Shown here piece after piece: positions 38,201 to 45,602 of a stretch of DNA of 64,000 nucleotides. Below the pieces are notes generated by a model. The model searched no databases and was not told where the DNA came from. It worked only from the letters and a program-made list of their open reading frames with translations. The stretch is from positions 62,001 to 126,000 of the forward strand of contig JAWKOD010000003.1 in the NCBI GenBank assembly GCA_041391385.1, written 5' to 3'. This DNA comes from CANIGN01 sp041391385 (GTDB lineage Bacteria; Bdellovibrionota; UBA2428). Each line of letters begins with the position of its first letter. Positions within the stretch are counted from its first letter, which is position 1. A program made the position numbers and the translations under genes.

Positions 38201-40989
38201 TGGAGCTTGTTCGAGAATTACTCCATGCACATGAGTACTTACGCTTCAAAGGTCTTGTTTGCGACCTTGTCATACTTAATGAACGATCTACAAGTTATGT
38301 TCAATCCCTACAAGATGAACTCCAAAAACACATTCAAATGAGTGGAGCTAATTCGCTCATAGATAAACCAGGTGGTGTCTTTGTCAGAAGGATGGACCTT
38401 ATCCCCGAAGAAGACTTAATCTTATTAAAAACTGTTGCCCGTGTTACCCTTACGGGCGAAAAAGGATCTTTTCAGGAACAGATAACTCGCCGTCCTGCTG
38501 AGCCAACACTTCCCGAGCCCCATTCACCAAGTCGTAACAAAGAAAAATACGATTCTCCTTCACCTTCATCAGACAACTTAAGATTTTTTAATGGCCTTGG
38601 AGGATTCAGCTCTGACTGGAAAGACTACATTATTTTACTGAAAGAAAATCAGAAAACACCCGCTCCATGGATTAATGTCATTGCGAATTCACATGATTTT
38701 GGATTTACGGTTTCAGAATCAGGCTCTGGCTACACCTGGTCTGAAAACAGTAGAGAAAACAGACTCACACCCTGGTCAAATGATCCTGTAAGTGATCCAG
38801 CTGGCGAAGCTATCTATATTCGAGATGAAGAAAGTGGAGAGTTTTGGTCTCCTACGCCACTCCCCATAAGAGAAAAAGAAGATTACATCATTAAACACAC
38901 TCAGGGTTATTCTCAATTTGAACACTCTAGTCACGGTATTGAACAACAATTACAAGTCTTCGTTTCTCTTTCAGATAACGTAAAAATCACCCGCTTACGT
39001 CTAAAAAATACAAGCCGGAGAAAAAGAAAGCTCTCTGTAACTTCCTATATTGAATGGGTATTAGGATTTCAAAAAAGCTTTACCTCGCCTTTTGTCATCA
39101 CAGAAGTTGATCAACATTCTGCAATTATTTATGCAAAAAACCCCTACAACAACGAGTTTAATCAAAGAGTTTCATTTCTTACTTTTAGTGAGACAAACTT
39201 TTCTTTTACTTGTGACAGAAAAACATTTATTGGCAGAAATGGAAATCTAGCTAAACCTGCTGCGATGACTCGTGATGAACTCGCTGGTATTTCCGGTGCG
39301 GGCCATGACCCCTGCGCAGCTCTTCAATCTCATTTTGAAATTGGGCCCGATGAAGAAAAAGAAATAATTTTTTCACTTGGGCAAGCTAATAGTAAAGAAG
39401 AAGCCCACGAACTCGCAATTAAATACAAAAGTCACGCCCTCGCTAAGCTTACATTCAAATCGGTCATTAATTTTTGGGACGAAGCTCTTAGCTCCCTTCA
39501 AGTTAAGACCCCAGATGAAAGCATGAATGCACTCCTCAACAAATGGCTCCTCTATCAAACGCTTTCTTGTAGAATTTGGGCACGTAGTGCGTTCTACCAG
39601 TCAGGGGGAGCTTATGGGTTTAGGGACCAACTCCAAGATACACTAGCGCTTCTTTACTCTAAGCCCGAACTCGCACGTGAACATATTTTAAGAGCAGCAG
39701 CACGACAGTTTCCCGAAGGAGATGTGCAGCACTGGTGGCACCCACCTACGGGACGAGGTGTCCGAACACGCTGTTCAGACGATTTACTCTGGCTTGCCTA
39801 CGTGAGTAGTCTTTATGTGAAAACAACTGGCGATACCTCAATCTTTGACGAAGTCATTCCTTTTATTGAAGCACCTGAACTTACTGAAGGTGAAGACGAT
39901 TCATACACAACACCACAAGTATCAGAACAAAAAGCCTCACTCCGTGAGCACTGTATAAGAGCTATAGATAGAAGCTTAAAGATAGGTCCCCACGGACTCC
40001 CGCTAATGGGTTCTTGCGACTGGAACGATGGAATGAGCCTCGTTGGAAACAAAGGAACAGGAGAAAGCGTCTGGGTCTCGTGGTTTCTACATAAAACTCT
40101 CGAGCTCTTCATCCCTTTCTGCAACAGCCAAGATTCAATCGAAAAAGTTGATGTCTACAGAAAGCATATGCAAAAGCTAAAAGCCTCAACGGAAGAAAAC
40201 GCGTGGGATGGCGAATGGTACCGCAGGGCCTATTTTGATGACGGAACTCCTCTCGGCTCTCACCAGAATGAAGAATGCAAAATTGATTCGCTTACTCAGT
40301 CATGGGCCGTACTCTCAGGCGCTGGCGATAAGACCCGTTCTAGAACTGCTATGCAAGCAGTTGATAAATTTCTAGTTAATGAAAAAGACGAACTCATTAA
40401 GCTCTTCACACCTCCTTTCGATAAAGGCGCGCTTAATCCAGGATACATCAAAGGATACCTCCCTGGAGTTCGTGAAAACGGTGGACAATATACGCATGCT
40501 GCCATTTGGACACTGATGGCCTTTGCAGAATTAGGCGATCTCAATCGAGCGAAAGAATTATTCTCTCTGATCAATCCGATCAATCATGCATCTAGCAGCG
40601 AAGATGTTAACAAATATAAAGTTGAACCTTATGTTGTTGCGGCTGACATTTACGGGATGTCCCCACATACAGGCCGTGGAGGCTGGACATGGTACACGGG
40701 ATCTGCAAGTTGGATGTATCGAGCGGCTATTGAGTCCATTCTTGGATTTAAGATAGAAGCCAACAAACTGTATTTAAATTCTCGATTACCAGATGATTGG
40801 CCTGAATTTAGTATCAACTATCGCTATAAAAAAACAATGTACAAAATAAAGGTCTTAAGATCTTTTGATGACAAAGCTTCTGGAGAAGCCTCGGGGCGAA
40901 AGCTCCTACTAGACACAGAGCCGGTTCGTGAGAATTTCATTCACCTAGAAGACGACGGAAAAATTCACAAAGTCGAGCTCTATATCTAG
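32218..40989 (+). CDS. ndvB: cyclic beta-1,2-glucan synthase-type protein (NdvB/ChvB family)
   Basis: 2,923 residues, the expected giant size. An N-terminal helical region (1-430) leads to membrane helices near 435-490, then a GT84/GT2-like glycosyltransferase with TLDSDSRIPRD at about residue 646 and the QxxRW-type QHRWTRGDWQ at about 797, followed by more helices (about 840-1010). A glycoamylase-like domain contains SWTGTMFEYLMPLL and AHHQGMSLVALN (about 1565). Two GH94 beta-sandwich and (alpha/alpha)6 parts follow, with GSCDWNDGM at about 2597 and RENGGQYTHAA at about 2750. These proteins synthesise, size and cyclise beta-1,2-glucan exported to the periplasm. It stands alone, with no ChvA-type exporter nearby. 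No clear Shine-Dalgarno precedes the ATG. Confidence 0.88.
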   Translation: MSVNPSLFGLVSTPMENTVDSDRSYEDYLAILKHSPDLLFEEGHKEEIFSTERLEQYAGYLAKQLVVNKVATKGKSLTPFVKKNAENLLKSYLSLVGVIRSNESFSPAAEWFIDNFHIVEEQLRQIKRNLPNNYYNELPKLSSGELKDFPRVYAIALAIIAHTDSRIDVETLRRFLISFQKTTPLSIGELWAIPITLRIALIERLCPLAARIVKAREKRHAADIFADHLIDLSTKADTNEVSLKEVFSKELSRPGNMDRAYIVRLVQRLREQDPCMGLSFDWLEEKLQTHKTTTHEVIQLDLKRLASVQATVGNIIDAMRLISNLDWRYFFESTSTVDSILQKDPAGVYAQMDFETRDRYRHAIERLAKQSPLTEQEVAQKLIENSESEDSLPQKHIGFFLIDKGKEDFQKQCGYKRKIREIISSLIKKHATLYYIGGIFSLNVVLFALLFPYLRLPQAPLGQLISFYLLSFFVTNELALCIFNHYATFFVKPRRLPRIETKNGLPEDAQSMVVIPTLLLSHKVINELIDSLQVHFLANKDPHIFYALLGDFADAKDQNTETDPQLLSAAEQGIKELNNRYPHPVAEKKYFHLFVRKRLWNESENKWIGWERKRGKLHEFNKLLRTEKETSFIHKSADLSFLKNIKYIITLDSDSRIPRDVARSLIGTILHPLNKPYYNSEKEKLTRGYAILQPRISITHSSSSRSLFSKIFSGNTGLDPYTHAVSDLYQDLFKEAIYTGKGLYVVDAFEEALKDRVPENTLLSHDLFESCYARAGLVTDLELYDDYPSDFESYSKRQHRWTRGDWQLFQWLLPKVPTATNRSTPNPLSVISRWKIFDNLRRSIVPAGLVTWLSLSWFIPTISPLLSTSLFIFVLIFPAYAPLTNSVILRGKGVPWRGHFRNIWQEAKIKFAQAFLNITLLPSLMWIQCDAILRVAYRKLISHKNLLEWVSFAQVEGHISSSSKLKSFLSFSPIFALVVGATVWLQHPNALFFASPLLILWFLSPLIKLKTAEALNTEKVALSLEEKKVLRKYSRKTWHFFESFVSESDNWIAPDNFQEDPKPVVAHRTSPTNIGLQFLATMSAYDLGYVGYLEVLESTERTLNTLEKLSKFQGHLFNWYNTQSLEPLYPQYISTVDSGNLAGHLLVLKQFCSEFSRRPFIHSQVIYGLQDSFQLLEEELDRASKSFDVNGPLDFSHLEENINAILLTLNSAETENVYEWNSLLKSISLNLSRSEDVLTVLNTQLGEENLTELNTWFKICKKQIQEFQRDLSTFSPWVDEEIEMSDREAGLFQRSVPSLSQLFRIAKLVSKEESSPRTAFTRKLSLADLNTKNVFARLEKIQTSVEKIVEEMNFRFLFDEQRKLFVIGYNVTESRRDNSYYDLLASESRLASFIAIAKGDVPQEHWFRLGRQLTNIAGSRTLISWTGTMFEYLMPLLVMRNYGNTLLDQTYNAVIGRQIDYGKENSVPWGISEAGYNARDLQLNFQYGPFGVPGLGLKRGLSEDLVVSPYSTMLALMVDEKSALNNLEALEKANTLARYGFYESIDYTPARLPQGKKSFILRSFMAHHQGMSLVALNNVLHKNIMQRRFHGVATVKATQLLLQEKIPQQTQLTKPRAEEVSRNSPLRVRMSPNPRRYTDSELPTPRTQLLSNGTYSLMITSAGSGYSKYGSIAINRWREDSTQDHWGQFFYIKNCRTNKIWSSGIHPSVEKADKYEVIFTEDRVDFVRKEDKVITHTEVIVSAEDNVELRRISITNLSLGREEFEVTSFMEVALASQADDTAHPAFSNLFIETEFSREENALLATRRQRSEKDKKLWAFHALVVDGVTREPTQYETDRIRFIGRGQTTSTPDVIHKNQKLSGTVGAVLDPIFSLRQKASIASGETLSFLFATGVADTRDDALRLADKYHDKHIFTREVGLSWTKSQAQLRHLNISSDKAHNYQRLAGRLLFSDPSLRPGSPYLSKNTRTQSNLWAYGISGDLPIILVRLSEEKELELVRELLHAHEYLRFKGLVCDLVILNERSTSYVQSLQDELQKHIQMSGANSLIDKPGGVFVRRMDLIPEEDLILLKTVARVTLTGEKGSFQEQITRRPAEPTLPEPHSPSRNKEKYDSPSPSSDNLRFFNGLGGFSSDWKDYIILLKENQKTPAPWINVIANSHDFGFTVSESGSGYTWSENSRENRLTPWSNDPVSDPAGEAIYIRDEESGEFWSPTPLPIREKEDYIIKHTQGYSQFEHSSHGIEQQLQVFVSLSDNVKITRLRLKNTSRRKRKLSVTSYIEWVLGFQKSFTSPFVITEVDQHSAIIYAKNPYNNEFNQRVSFLTFSETNFSFTCDRKTFIGRNGNLAKPAAMTRDELAGISGAGHDPCAALQSHFEIGPDEEKEIIFSLGQANSKEEAHELAIKYKSHALAKLTFKSVINFWDEALSSLQVKTPDESMNALLNKWLLYQTLSCRIWARSAFYQSGGAYGFRDQLQDTLALLYSKPELAREHILRAAARQFPEGDVQHWWHPPTGRGVRTRCSDDLLWLAYVSSLYVKTTGDTSIFDEVIPFIEAPELTEGEDDSYTTPQVSEQKASLREHCIRAIDRSLKIGPHGLPLMGSCDWNDGMSLVGNKGTGESVWVSWFLHKTLELFIPFCNSQDSIEKVDVYRKHMQKLKASTEENAWDGEWYRRAYFDDGTPLGSHQNEECKIDSLTQSWAVLSGAGDKTRSRTAMQAVDKFLVNEKDELIKLFTPPFDKGALNPGYIKGYLPGVRENGGQYTHAAIWTLMAFAELGDLNRAKELFSLINPINHASSSEDVNKYKVEPYVVAADIYGMSPHTGRGGWTWYTGSASWMYRAAIESILGFKIEANKLYLNSRLPDDWPEFSINYRYKKTMYKIKVLRSFDDKASGEASGRKLLLDTEPVRENFIHLEDDGKIHKVELYI

Positions 40990-41003
40990 AAACAATAAAC
41001 TCC

Positions 41004-41468
41004 TTACAAGGTTATTGGGATATTTAAATTTTTATACAAGAGCTTTCCAACAGTTTTTCCGTCATTACTTGGATTCGAACTAATCCGACGAAGTCCTACA
41101 GAAAATTTATTGGAATCTATTTTCGTATGAAGCTTACAAACTAACTTGAACTTTTTACTCTGACCCGCTTTAAAATCAATTGTTCTTTCGCCTGTATTAA
41201 AAAAAGTATGCTTTGCTTCGCCTGCGGTCGCACCCTTCTTACACGAGATATCATGCAAATAAACAATAACGCCAGACTCCGTTAAATTTGTAAGTGTCAG
41301 CCCAAAATCAAACTTAGACCCCTTATCCTTTAACCAGTCGACATGTGCCTCCATGATACCCTTTGCAGTAGCGTGTGCTTCCTCTCCTCCAAATTCTTTC
41401 TTCACGCCTTTGGCTTGAATAAAGCTGAGAGACAAAAGCGAAACGATCATCAGATTTCCTATTCTCAT
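41004..41468 (-). CDS. exported protein, paralogue of the divergent neighbour
   Basis: 154 residues, signal peptide (MRIGNLMIVSLLSLSFIQAKG). The mature domain has the order DWLKDKGSKFDFGLTLTN...ISCKKG...FKAGQSKKFKLVCKL...GKLLYKNLNIPI, which matches the neighbouring lipoprotein at 41535 residue class by residue class. The two conserved Cys (in ISC and LVC) could form a disulfide. It is probably an immunoglobulin-like beta-sandwich in the periplasm. Function unknown. The two genes start 67 nt apart on opposite strands. Confidence 0.65.
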   Translation of the reverse strand: MRIGNLMIVSLLSLSFIQAKGVKKEFGGEEAHATAKGIMEAHVDWLKDKGSKFDFGLTLTNLTESGVIVYLHDISCKKGATAGEAKHTFFNTGERTIDFKAGQSKKFKLVCKLHTKIDSNKFSVGLRRISSNPSNDGKTVGKLLYKNLNIPITL

Positions 41469-41534
41469 ATACTAAACTCCTCCACACGAATATGAATCTT
41501 GTGTATGCTCTTTTCAAGGAAAAGGAGATTCTAT

Positions 41535-41987
41535 ATGAAAAAATTACTATTTATCGCATGCTGCGCACTTACCCTTAGTTCTTGTGGTGGCAGAAAAAAG
41601 TTATCTGAGTTTGCAGGTATGAGTACTGCCGAGGTCCCAAATCTCGTTACAATTCGAACTGGCTGGTTAAAAAACAAAAAGAAATCTTTTGATATTGAAC
41701 TTTGGATCACAAACACTCATTCTCAAGATCTTGTCATCCCCACATCTAAAATTACATGCTCAAGAGGCGAAGTTAACGGATCTTTTAGATTTTTAAGATT
41801 TGACTCAACACTTCTTCCACTCGCTGCTGGTGAACAACGGCGCATTATAGGCGACTGCGAACTTGGCACTAAAAACAAGGGAGAGTGGACCGTTACATTT
41901 CGAGATATTGCCCTACTCTCAGACACTGGCGTAGCGGGAAAAGTCCTCAAAAAAGAACTTGCCCTTAAGTTAAGTCCTGCAAACTAA
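41535..41987 (+). CDS. lipoprotein, paralogue of the divergent neighbour
   Basis: 150 residues. The start at 41535 is preferred over an in-frame upstream codon because it follows AAGGAG and opens the lipoprotein signal MKKLLFIACCALTLSSCGG (lipobox LSSC). The mature part repeats the neighbour's plan: GWLKNKKKSFDIELWITN, SKITCSRGE, LAAGEQRRIIGDCEL, GKVLKKELALKL, with both Cys conserved. It would be an outer-membrane-anchored, single-domain beta protein of unknown function. Confidence 0.7.
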   Translation: MKKLLFIACCALTLSSCGGRKKLSEFAGMSTAEVPNLVTIRTGWLKNKKKSFDIELWITNTHSQDLVIPTSKITCSRGEVNGSFRFLRFDSTLLPLAAGEQRRIIGDCELGTKNKGEWTVTFRDIALLSDTGVAGKVLKKELALKLSPAN

Positions 41988-42010
41988 AAAAAACTTGGCA
42001 ATTTTCTTGC

Positions 42011-42045
42011 AAGGACTGAGCGGTGGATATCGTTCAGTCCTTTTT
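42011..42045 (+). terminator. terminator-like hairpin overlapping the next gene's start
   Basis: AAGGACTGA / TCAGTCCTT, a 9-bp stem with a 14-nt loop, followed by TTTTTATTT: a good intrinsic terminator 23 nt past the lipoprotein stop. The GTG start at 42023 lies in its loop and the Shine-Dalgarno-like AAGGA in its stem, so it may also limit translation of the ComEC-like gene. Confidence 0.7.
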
Positions 42046-42862
42046 ATTTCAACTCGAATCAATTGCTTCTGAACTCTGGACACCACAGAGCCGAAATCTC
42101 GCCCTACTCCTAAGCACTGGGCAAATAAAGGGGGGGCTTTCATGGACTTTAATGAAAGAATATCGCCAATGGGGACTCCTACACTTACTGATACTTTCTG
42201 GAAGTCAGTACTATAGCTTCGCAACTGCGTGGCAAAATATTAACTTAGGAATTCAAAAAGCTTTATTTCGACAAAGTTTCCCTCGTATCACTCGCATTCT
42301 TTTAATTTTAGTTTCTTTGTTTTACCTTAACGCCTTAGGCAGCCCCGCTCCCCTGCTTCGTTGCGCACTCTTGAGCTTTGCACTTTACACTCTAAGTCCT
42401 TTTAAGTGCTCCCAACGACTCATTGTGCTCATCGTTTTTGTTTTGCATATGTGCCTAGAGAATTGGCATCCTTCGGACTCTGCCATTTTGAGTTGGATGG
42501 CATACCTCATGCTTCAGATCTCAAACATTTTAACTAAAAACCCCGTTTTTCGTATTGCATTTGTCAGTGCCATTCTTCATATCAGCATAGGGTTTTTTAA
42601 AGATTTAGAATTTAGCTTTCGCTCATTACTTGTTGCATCATTAGCCAATATCATCTGCCTTCCTCTCTACGAAAAGGTCATTTTTCCCTGCATTGGTTAC
42701 CTTAGCTCTCTGACGTTGCTCTTAAGCCCACTTTGGGCAATCTATCTAAGTCCTGATTATTTTAAGGAATTTGCAGCTCGCCCACTCTCTTTTGTCTTGG
42801 ATTTGGCTATCTTCCCAGTTCTTGTAGCAAATAGCACGTTCAGGTATACTTTTTTAGAATGA
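42023..42862 (+). CDS. ComEC/Rec2 competence-domain-like membrane protein
   Basis: 279 residues with about seven hydrophobic helices. RQWGLLHLLILSGSQYYSF near residue 50 corresponds to the ComEC signature (…GLSHLLAISGLHV), preceded by LLLSTGQIKGG. ComEC forms the inner-membrane channel for single-stranded DNA uptake. Here only the membrane domain is present: there is no N-terminal OB part and no beta-lactamase-like nuclease domain (ComEC is usually 600-800 residues). The GTG start sits in a terminator hairpin; the next ATG in frame (about residue 47) would cut the conserved block. Its stop overlaps the next small gene (ATGA). Confidence 0.6.
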   Translation: MDIVQSFLFQLESIASELWTPQSRNLALLLSTGQIKGGLSWTLMKEYRQWGLLHLLILSGSQYYSFATAWQNINLGIQKALFRQSFPRITRILLILVSLFYLNALGSPAPLLRCALLSFALYTLSPFKCSQRLIVLIVFVLHMCLENWHPSDSAILSWMAYLMLQISNILTKNPVFRIAFVSAILHISIGFFKDLEFSFRSLLVASLANIICLPLYEKVIFPCIGYLSSLTLLLSPLWAIYLSPDYFKEFAARPLSFVLDLAIFPVLVANSTFRYTFLE

Positions 42863-43026
42863 CCTTAACGGAAAAACTAGTCGCTATTTTAACAGAGCGC
42901 TCATTTGAGATGCGCGATGGGGCCTCAAAAATGCAAGTCATTGAGGCTACCGATTTTGAACAAATAGCTTTAGATATCCAAGAGGTTCTAAAAGCTGACT
43001 ATAGTTTCGACCCCGAAGAGGGATAA
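42859..43026 (+). CDS. small acidic protein, 55 residues
   Basis: Starts at the ATGA that ends the ComEC-like gene, so it is translationally coupled to it. The product (MTLTEKLVAILTERSFEMRDG...FEQIALDIQEVLKADYSFDPEEG) is acidic and probably mostly helical; the C-terminus is rich in Asp/Glu. It is too short for family recognition. The overlap and sensible codon use make it a likely gene. Confidence 0.55.
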   Translation: MTLTEKLVAILTERSFEMRDGASKMQVIEATDFEQIALDIQEVLKADYSFDPEEG

Positions 43027-43067
43027 AGGATAGCAAGAGCTGCCTTGCGCAGCCCTTTGGTTAAAAC

Positions 43068-44093
43068 ATGTTTATAATTCGTGAAGTCAGTGAGTCTGAC
43101 CTTGAGTCGCTACTCAGGTTAGCTTCACTTTTAAATTTAATTAACCTGCCACGCGACAAGCACGAGCTCATGAAGAAGATTCAGCGCTCAAAGAGTAGCT
43201 TTCGTGGCAAAGAGCAAGACCCCTCGAAGGCCCAATACCTTTTTGTCTTAGAAGACCTTAAAAGAAAAGAAATTGTTGGGACAAGTCTCATTATTGGAAA
43301 ACACGGAACACCTCATGAGCCTCACGTCTACTTTTCGATAGTTCCTAAGAAAAAAGAATCGCGCTCGCTACATATGGGATTTTTACACCAAGTTTTAAGA
43401 CTTGGTTTTAATTACGATGGCCCAACAGAAATTGGCGCTCTTATTCTTTTGCCAGAGTTTAGAGGCCACCCCCAAAAACTCGGGAAACTCATGAGCTTTG
43501 TGCGCTTTATGTATATGGCTGCACGACCTCATCAATTTATGAGCGAAGTCCTTTGCGAACTTCAGCCTCGCTTAAACCAAGATGGCGAGTATCCGATATG
43601 GGAAGAGATAGGCCGTAAATTTACAAACTTAAGTTACGATGAAGCCGACAAACTTTCTCGAAAGAACAAAGAATTCATTCATTCTTTATATCCTGAGGGA
43701 GATATCTACACCTGCATGCTTTCAGGTGAAGCACGTGAAGCTATTGGACAAGTTAACCCTGACACTGAACCCGTTAAAAACATGATAGAAAAAATTGGGT
43801 TTCGCTACAGAAACATGATTGACCCCTTTGATGGCGGGCCTCACTACTGGGCACGTGCAACACAAATCAAACCTATCAAAGAAACATTTCTTGTTAAATT
43901 TCCCCTCAAGGAAGCAGGTTCCACTCAAAAGAAGAATGGCATCCTCCTCTGTATTTCTGACAAAGGGGTTAAGGCTCTGATCGGAGATTTTTCTTTTAAA
44001 ACAAAAAAAGAAATAGTCCTTACTGATGAGCAAAAAGAACTATTGGGCGCTAAACTAAGACCAGAACTATATTTCTTACCTATGGAGGCTTAA
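43068..44093 (+). CDS. astA: arginine N-succinyltransferase
   Basis: 341 residues, normal for AstA. FIIREVSESDLESLLRLA at the start, VGTSLIIGKHGTPHEPHVYF near residue 75, HMGFLHQVLRLGFNYDGPTEIGALIL near 110-135, LLPEFRGHP and GFRYRNMIDPFDGGPHYWA near 270 follow the family throughout. It transfers succinyl from succinyl-CoA to arginine, the first step of the ammonia-producing arginine succinyltransferase pathway, in the cytoplasm. The stop codon is immediately followed by the astD ATG. AstB, AstC and AstE are not in the window. Confidence 0.92.
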   Translation: MFIIREVSESDLESLLRLASLLNLINLPRDKHELMKKIQRSKSSFRGKEQDPSKAQYLFVLEDLKRKEIVGTSLIIGKHGTPHEPHVYFSIVPKKKESRSLHMGFLHQVLRLGFNYDGPTEIGALILLPEFRGHPQKLGKLMSFVRFMYMAARPHQFMSEVLCELQPRLNQDGEYPIWEEIGRKFTNLSYDEADKLSRKNKEFIHSLYPEGDIYTCMLSGEAREAIGQVNPDTEPVKNMIEKIGFRYRNMIDPFDGGPHYWARATQIKPIKETFLVKFPLKEAGSTQKKNGILLCISDKGVKALIGDFSFKTKKEIVLTDEQKELLGAKLRPELYFLPMEA

Positions 44094-45593
44094 ATGAGCG
44101 AGTCCGTACTACAACAAAAAATAACTTTTAAAGGTTCCTTCATTAAGGGCCGTTGGATAAAACATGAAAAGCCAAGCGGAAGTTTTGGAGTACAATCTCC
44201 AGCAAACTTAGCGTGGAAACTTCCAGAAGTAGGCTTTCACTATGACGACATCGAAGAAGCTACAGCTATAGGACGAGCCGCATTTAAAGAATGGAAACTT
44301 GTTCCCGTAGAGAATCGCATTCAAGCTCTTACTCGCTTTGGTGTAGAAATTGAAAAACGCTCCGAGCTCCTTGCGCGACTCATAGCCTTTGAAATTGGGA
44401 AACCACTTAAGGAAGCAAAAGGAGAAGTTGCGGCCCTTGTTAACAAGATTAAAGTTACATGTGACGCTGGACTTAGCTATGTCAAAACACAAAGGGTTAG
44501 CATGCCTAATGGGCATGGTGAAATCCACTATCGCCCCAAAGGCCTCATGCTCGTTATTGGCCCCTTTAACTTTCCCGTACACTTAAGCCATGGTCACATT
44601 GTGCCCGCCCTTTTAATGGGTAATTCTGTTATATTAAAGCCTTCTGAAAAAGCTCCCTACTCAGCTCAAGTCTACATGGAAGCTTTCGAAGCTTCGGACT
44701 TTCCCCCAGGAGTTTTACAAATGCTTCATGGCAACCCCGAGATGTCGACGCGCCTCGTGCGCCATCCCGAGATCGACGGTGTAATTGCAACGTGTTCTTT
44801 TGAAGTTGGAGCTAAAATTCAAAATGCATTGGCTTCGAATCCCGAAAAAATAGTTGCCCTTGAAATGGGCGGTAAAAACGCTGCTATTATTTGGGAAGCC
44901 GGAGAAGGGGGTATTGAAAAAATTGCCAATGACCTCATTACCAGTTGTTTCCTAACAACGGGTCAACGTTGTACAGCCCTCTCTAGAACCTATGTTAAAA
45001 GAGATCTTCTCGATGCCGTCCTCAGTTGTTTTCATGACAAGGCTAAAAAGCTCATTATTGGAAATCCTTTTGATGAAAATCCCGATCCCTTCATGGGTCC
45101 GATTGTAACAGCTCAAGCTATGGAAAAATTTTTGCGCTACGACACACTTGCTGCAAATGAAAATGCAGAAGTTATTATGCGTCCCAAAAGACTTGAGAAA
45201 ATAGGTCGCGCAAGTGAAAAGCCCTTGCCCGAAGGTTACTACGTCGCCCCCTCCATTCACCTTGTGAGCAAGTGGAACGCAGAAAGCAGTTACCAAAACC
45301 ACGAAATATTTGGTCCGGATATGTTTTTCTGCCCGATAGACTCTCTTGATGAAGGAATTGAAGCAACAAACGCTAACCAATACGGATTAAGCTTCTCTTT
45401 GTTCTCTCCCAAGCTAGAAGACTTTAATTATGTAGCAGATAGAGTTGATGTCGGATTGGCCTATTGGAATAAGCCAACAGTCGGCGCAAGTGCCCTCCTT
45501 CCTTTTGGTGGATGGAAACGCTCTGGCAACCACAGACCTGCTGGAATTTTTGCAATTTATGCCTGCACCCAAGCACAGGCACGAATTCTTTAA
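44094..45593 (+). CDS. astD: N-succinylglutamate-5-semialdehyde dehydrogenase
   Basis: 499 residues, aldehyde-dehydrogenase superfamily. Catalytic Cys in TTGQRCTALSR (about residue 290), Glu in VALEMGGKNAAI (about 258), NAD-binding FNFPVHLSHGH and KPSEKAPYSA. The AstD-specific start (FIKGRWIKHE) and the pairing with astA support the assignment. It oxidises succinylglutamic semialdehyde to succinylglutamate. Translation is tightly linked to astA (TAAATG). It ends 9 nt before a convergent lipase gene. Confidence 0.92.
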   Translation: MSESVLQQKITFKGSFIKGRWIKHEKPSGSFGVQSPANLAWKLPEVGFHYDDIEEATAIGRAAFKEWKLVPVENRIQALTRFGVEIEKRSELLARLIAFEIGKPLKEAKGEVAALVNKIKVTCDAGLSYVKTQRVSMPNGHGEIHYRPKGLMLVIGPFNFPVHLSHGHIVPALLMGNSVILKPSEKAPYSAQVYMEAFEASDFPPGVLQMLHGNPEMSTRLVRHPEIDGVIATCSFEVGAKIQNALASNPEKIVALEMGGKNAAIIWEAGEGGIEKIANDLITSCFLTTGQRCTALSRTYVKRDLLDAVLSCFHDKAKKLIIGNPFDENPDPFMGPIVTAQAMEKFLRYDTLAANENAEVIMRPKRLEKIGRASEKPLPEGYYVAPSIHLVSKWNAESSYQNHEIFGPDMFFCPIDSLDEGIEATNANQYGLSFSLFSPKLEDFNYVADRVDVGLAYWNKPTVGASALLPFGGWKRSGNHRPAGIFAIYACTQAQARIL

Positions 45594-45602
45594 ATCTTAG
45601 AA

